A DNA stretch of 60,220 nucleotides, taken from Photorhabdus australis DSM 17609. GTDB lineage: Bacteria > Pseudomonadota > Gammaproteobacteria > Enterobacterales > Enterobacteriaceae. Each line of letters starts with the position of its first letter. Position 1 is the first letter of the stretch. The notes beneath the pieces were generated by a model. The model searched no databases. It was given only the letters and a program-made list of their open reading frames with translations, and was not told where the DNA came from. A program made the translations under genes and the position numbers. The stretch spans positions 1-60,220 of the forward strand of contig NZ_JONO01000033.1 of the NCBI RefSeq assembly GCF_000711895.1, in the 5' to 3' direction. Positions 12,301 through 18,300 of the stretch are shown piece after piece.

Positions 12301-15300
12301 TCAACCAGTTTTTCCGTTCGTCCGGCACGCTGGGATCTATCGGCACATAAACAGCACCAGCTTTAAGAATGGCCAATTGTGCCACCACCAATTCAACCGA
12401 GCGTTCTAACATAATCGCCACGTGGTCATCCGGGCAAACCCGCAGTTCAATCAGTCGATGGGCCAATCGGTTAGCATAAGCATTCAGTTCCGCATAACTG
12501 AGGATTTTATCTCCCGCTATCAGCGCTGTCGCTACCGGGGTTTTCTCTGCCTGTTGTTCAAATAACTGATGAATACACAACTGGTCAGGATACGGTGCTT
12601 TAGTCGCATTCCAGATTTCCAACAGCAACCTGCGCTCCGCCGACGTCAGAATATCGATCTCCCCGACTGATTGCTGAGGGTTAGTCACCATCTCTTGCAG
12701 CACCGTGTACAGATACCCCAAATGCCGCTCGATGGTTTGTTGATCAAACAGGGCCGTTGCATAACTCAAATAACCAACAATCTTGCCATCCTTCTCAGAC
12801 AAGTTCAGTTCAAGATCAAACTTAGCGGTATCAAGGAATTGCTCGGCAGGTGAAACTGCCAGCCCCGGCAGTTTCCAATCTGGATTCTCATTGTTCTGCC
12901 AGGCAAACATCACCTGAAACAGGGGCGTATGCGCCAATCGGCGCGGCGGTTGCACTATTTCCACCACTTGTTCAAATGGCAGATCCTGATGCTCCTGAGC
13001 TGCCAATGCCGTCTGACGCACACGAGCAAGCAACTCAACCACATTTGGCGCACCCGATAAATCGATACGTAAGGCCAACGTATTAACAAAAAAGCCGATC
13101 AACGACTCCACTTCCTGGCGACTGCGACCCGCACTTGGTGTACCAATAACCAGATCTTCCTGACCTGACAGACGCGATAAGACCGTAGCCCAGGCTGACA
13201 GCAAGGTCATGAACAATGTGCCCCCCTGCTGCTCGCTCAAACGCTTCAAGGATTGGGTTAATTCGGCATCTAGATTGACAGGCAATAAATTCCCCGCAAA
13301 TGATTGCTGGACAGGACGTGGTCGGTCAGTTGGCAAATCCAACAATACCGGCACATCAGCCAATATCGTGCGCCAATAGTCAGATTGGTTCTGAATACGC
13401 TCAGCCGAAAGCCACTGACGCTGCCAGGCGGCGTAATCAGGGTACTGAATCGGTAATGCAGGCAATGGATCAGGTTGACCAGTCAGAAAAGCCGTATAGA
13501 GAGTACTTAATTCACGCATCAGTATGCTGACAGACCAGCCATCGAAAACAATATGATGCAGGGTCAACAGGAATAGGTAATCATCGTTAGCCAGTTGTAT
13601 CAAAGCAGAGCGGATTAACGGCCCACGAGCGAGATTAAACAGTGTTTCAGACTCCTGCATGCGCAGATATTTAAGTTGTTTCTCCACATCAGGTACTTTA
13701 CGCAGATCGTATTTTTTCATCGGCAGGCCAAATTCCGTCGGCAACAGTTCGATCTGGGGATGACCATCAACTGTCACAAATATGGAACGTAAAGCCTCAT
13801 GACGAGCAAATAGGTGATTAAGTGCGCGCTGCCAGGCAGCGATATCGAACTGACCACGCAAACTCAATGCTACCGGGATATGATAGGTATTACTGACCTC
13901 GTCAAATTGGGCGAGGAACCACAGACGCTGTTGCGCAAATGACAGAGGTAACTCGCTATCGCGAGATATCGGCATGATTGCGGGTAATATGCTATCTGGT
14001 TCACCAAACTGAACACTCATCTTCTCGGCAAAAGCTGACAATGAAGGAAATTCAAATAGCGTGCTCAACGGCAGTTTGATGCCTAAAGCGGCTATCCGGT
14101 TCATCATCCGAACAGCCAATAGTGAATGACCACCCAGCGCGAAAAAGTTGTCATGCCGACTTATCTGTCCAATTCCCAGCAATTCATGCCAGATAGTAGC
14201 CAAAGCAATCTCAGTTTCCCCTTGCGGCGCTTCATAGATCTGACGGGCAAAATCCTCTTCCCCCGGAGCCGGTAGCGCCCGGAGATCCCGTTTGTCGTTA
14301 GGTGTGAGCGGAAAGGCATCCAGACGCACAAAAGCCGCTGGCACCATATAGTCAGGTAAAATTGTACTTAAATGCTCACGCAGACTAACCACTAACCCGT
14401 CATCTGGCTCGGCCACCACATAAGCAACCAGCCGTTTATCTTGTCCATCACTTACCGCTAATACCAGTGCTTCACGCACCGCCGGATGTTCAGTCAAACG
14501 CGCTTCGATTTCCCCCGGTTCAATCCGAAAACCACGGATTTTAACCTGTTGGTCATTACGACCAACAAACACCAGATTGCCATCCGGCAGGTAGCGGGCC
14601 AAATCCCCGGTTTGATACATGCGTGCATTTGGTACATCACTAAATGGATCTGTCAGAAAGCGTTCAGCAGTCAATTCCGGGCGATTAAAGTAACCACAGG
14701 CAACCCCATTGCCACCAACATAAATCTCACCGGTCGCACCTAGTGGCACCGGTTGCCTATATGCGTCTAACAGATAGAGGCGCGTGTTAGCAATTGGCCG
14801 GCCAATAGGGATCTTTGCTACTCCCGGCGGTAACGCCGTAATGGGATATATCGTGGTAAAAGTGGTGCCTTCACTTGGGCCATAAGCTTGTAATAATTGT
14901 TGCGGCGGATTCTTGTCCAAAACCTGAGCGATCACATGCGGATCGAGGACCTCTCCGCCGAAAATCAAAATCTTGATCTGAGCAAGCACCGGAGACAACT
15001 CCGCCACCAACCGGTGAAGCAAGCCAACACTCATCCACAGAATAGTGATTCGATAAGCCTGTAAAGCTCGTACAAAATCCGATGGCGTCAGTAAAGTAGC
15101 ATAGTCGATAACCACCAGTGTTCCACCGTTGAGCAACGGCGCCCAAACTTCAAATGTGCTGGCATCAAAAGCGGGATTAGCTGTAAAGGCAACCCGATCA
15201 TCCTGTCCGATTTCCGCATAGCCATTATTAATCACCAGTCGGACCACAGCACGATGAGGCACTACCACCCCTTTTGGTGTACCGGTCGAACCGGAGGTAT

Positions 15301-18300
15301 ACATAATATACGCTGACTTGGCGCTGGAACCGGGTAAGTCAAGATTGCAACAATCCTCTTCCCTGTCCGTAATGGTATCGCTGGAGAGATGAAATAACGG
15401 CACAGCAAGGCCAGCCGGGATATCAGCCTGTTCATCAGTGAACAGCAATTTGGCTGAACAATCGTTTATCAGCCAATTTTTCCGCTTATCCGGCATTCTG
15501 GGATCGACGGGAACATAAACGGCACCAACTTTAAGAATAGCCAGTTGTACCACCACCAGCTCAACAGAGCGTTCTAATAAGATCGCCACATGGTCATCAG
15601 GTAAGATGCCCTGTTCAATCAGCTGACGAGCCAGCCGATTCGCACCAACATTCAGTTCCGCGTAACTGAAAGTCTTATCTCCTGCTATCAGCGCTATGGC
15701 CTCTGGGGTTTTCTCCACCTGCTGTTCAAACAACTGATGAATGCATAGCTGGTCAGGATACGGCGCCTCGGTGGCATTCCAGATTTTCAGCAACAGCTGT
15801 TGCTCTGCTTCTGGCAAGATGTTCAATCTGCGTACCGGTGTTTCTGGCGCCTGTTCAAGCACTTCCACCAGACTTTCTAATGCCTGTTGCATATAACCAC
15901 ATACCCGTTCTGGATCAAACGGCTGCACCACTTGGGCGATCAACCCCAAAGTGGAACCACCGTCCTCCACCGACAGCACAAACGGATAGTTAGTACGTTC
16001 TTCTTCGCTAAGGAATTCAATACCCGGCACAACCTTATCCGGCGTCATCGGCTGATCGTTATGCAGATAGTTCAATAAGGAACTAAAAAGTGGCGTTTCG
16101 CCCTGTACACCACTGCAACGCTGAGCCAGCGCTAACGATGCATGTTCATGATCCAACAAGGCTGCTAATCGGGTATGTGCGGCCTGTACGCTGTCCCGTA
16201 CCGAAGTGTCATCAATATCCAACCGCAACGGCAAGGTATTGATAAACAGCCCCATGCCGCTATCAGCCCCGTCACCTACCTGCATACGCCCAAACAATAC
16301 CGTGCCAAACACCACCTGTTGCTGCCCGCTGGTACGCGACAATACCTGCGCCCAAGCCAGATGACACAAAGCAGCCAGACTGACGCCCAGACGCCTCGCC
16401 TGATTGCGCAAGCGGTCATTCAGCGTGGCAGTCAGCATTCGGTGCGATTGGGTGACTTGTGAACCATCACGATGGACCTCCACCAATCCAAACGGTAACG
16501 TCGGTTCCTCCACCTCAGCCAGCATGTCAGTAAAGAAGCGGATATGCTCTTCCTGACTTACCCCCAATCGGGCTTGAGCCACTAAATTGCGGAAAGGTAG
16601 CGGTGCAGGCAGACTGCCCTCCTGCCCGGACAAATACGCCTGAACCTCGTGGTTCATGACTTCCATCGTGGTATGGTCACCAGTTAAATGATGCTGCAAT
16701 TGCAGTACTATCCAGCGATCATCCGTTTCCTGTGTCACTATAAAGCGCAGCAACGGTGCCTGGCTCAAATCGAGGTGATGCTGACGTAAGTCAAAACGCT
16801 GGGTTAACTGGTCAATAATTGGGCCATCAGCGGGATTCAGCATCAATTCAGTCACTGACAAAGGTGCCTTACGCCAAACTACCTGAGCCGGAACTGACAA
16901 TCCTTCCCAGAGAAAAGCAGTACGCAAAATATCGTGACGATCAACCACTTGTTGAACCACTGACAGATAACGGTCCAACAAAGGCCGATCATTGAAGGCC
17001 ATCATATAAGCCAACAGATACGGGTCACCTTCATTTGTGAGTAAATGGTGGAACAAAATACCGTCCTGTAGCGGCGACAGGGCATAGATATCCTGAATAT
17101 TGGCAATCCCTCCTGGCACCTGTCCGACGATACGGTCAATATCAAGCTGAGTTAGATCAATCAGTGGCAGCATCTCCGGCGTCAATGCTTTCGTTGCCGG
17201 TGTAATCACATTAGGAGGTACCACTATAGCCTGATGCTGCCCCAACATATGAGCAAGCTCAGACAATACTGGATATCGGAATAAATCGCGGGCAACCAAC
17301 GTTAACCCAAGGTTACGCAGGCGCTCAATCATCCGTAAGGCAAAGAGAGAATGACCACCCAACGCAAAAAAGTTGTCATGTCGGCTAATCTGCTCAATAC
17401 CCAACAATTCACGCCAGATAGTCGCCAACGTGGCTTCTATTTCCCCCAGCGGTGCTGCATAAATCTGACGAGCAAAAGCCTCCTCACCCGGAGCAGGCAA
17501 CGCCCGGCGATCTAACTTACCATTAGGTGTCAGCGGGAAGGCATCCAGACGCACAAAAGCCGCTGGCACCATGTAGTCAGGTAAAACTGTACTCAGGTAG
17601 GTACGCAGATTATTAACCAACTCCTCATCCGCGTCTGCCACCACGTAGGCAACCAACCGCTTATCTTGTCCATCGTCCTGAACCAGCACGGCAGCCTCAC
17701 GTATCGCAGGATATTCCGTTAGTCGGGCTTCGATTTCTCCCGGTTCAATGCGGAAACCACGAATTTTAACCTGCTGGTCATTACGGCCAAGGAATTCCAA
17801 ATTACCGTCCGACAAATAGCGAGCTAAATCCCCGGTTCGATACATACGCGCATTCGTCTTATGACTAAACGGATCGACCAGAAAGCGTTCAGCCGTCAAT
17901 TCCGGGCGATTGAGATAACCACAAGCAACCCCATCACCGCCAACATAAATCTCACCGACGCCACCCAACGGCACCGGCTGACCATAATCATCCAGCAAGT
18001 AAACACATGTATTGGCTATCGGTCGGCCAATGGGAACCTTCGCCATCCCCGGAGGTAACAACGCGATACGGTACATCGTGGTAAACGTCGTTCCTTCTGT
18101 CGGACCATAGGCTTGCAATAACTGTTGAGGCGAATTTTTGTCCAAAACCTTAGCAATTACATGCCGATCGGGGATATCCCCCCCGAAAATCAGCATTTTT
18201 ATCTGTGGAAGCACCGAGGACAACTCAGCGGCCAGTCGGTTAAATAACCCGATAGTTAACCACAAAACCGTGATGTGATGAACTTGTAACTCCTGCATAA

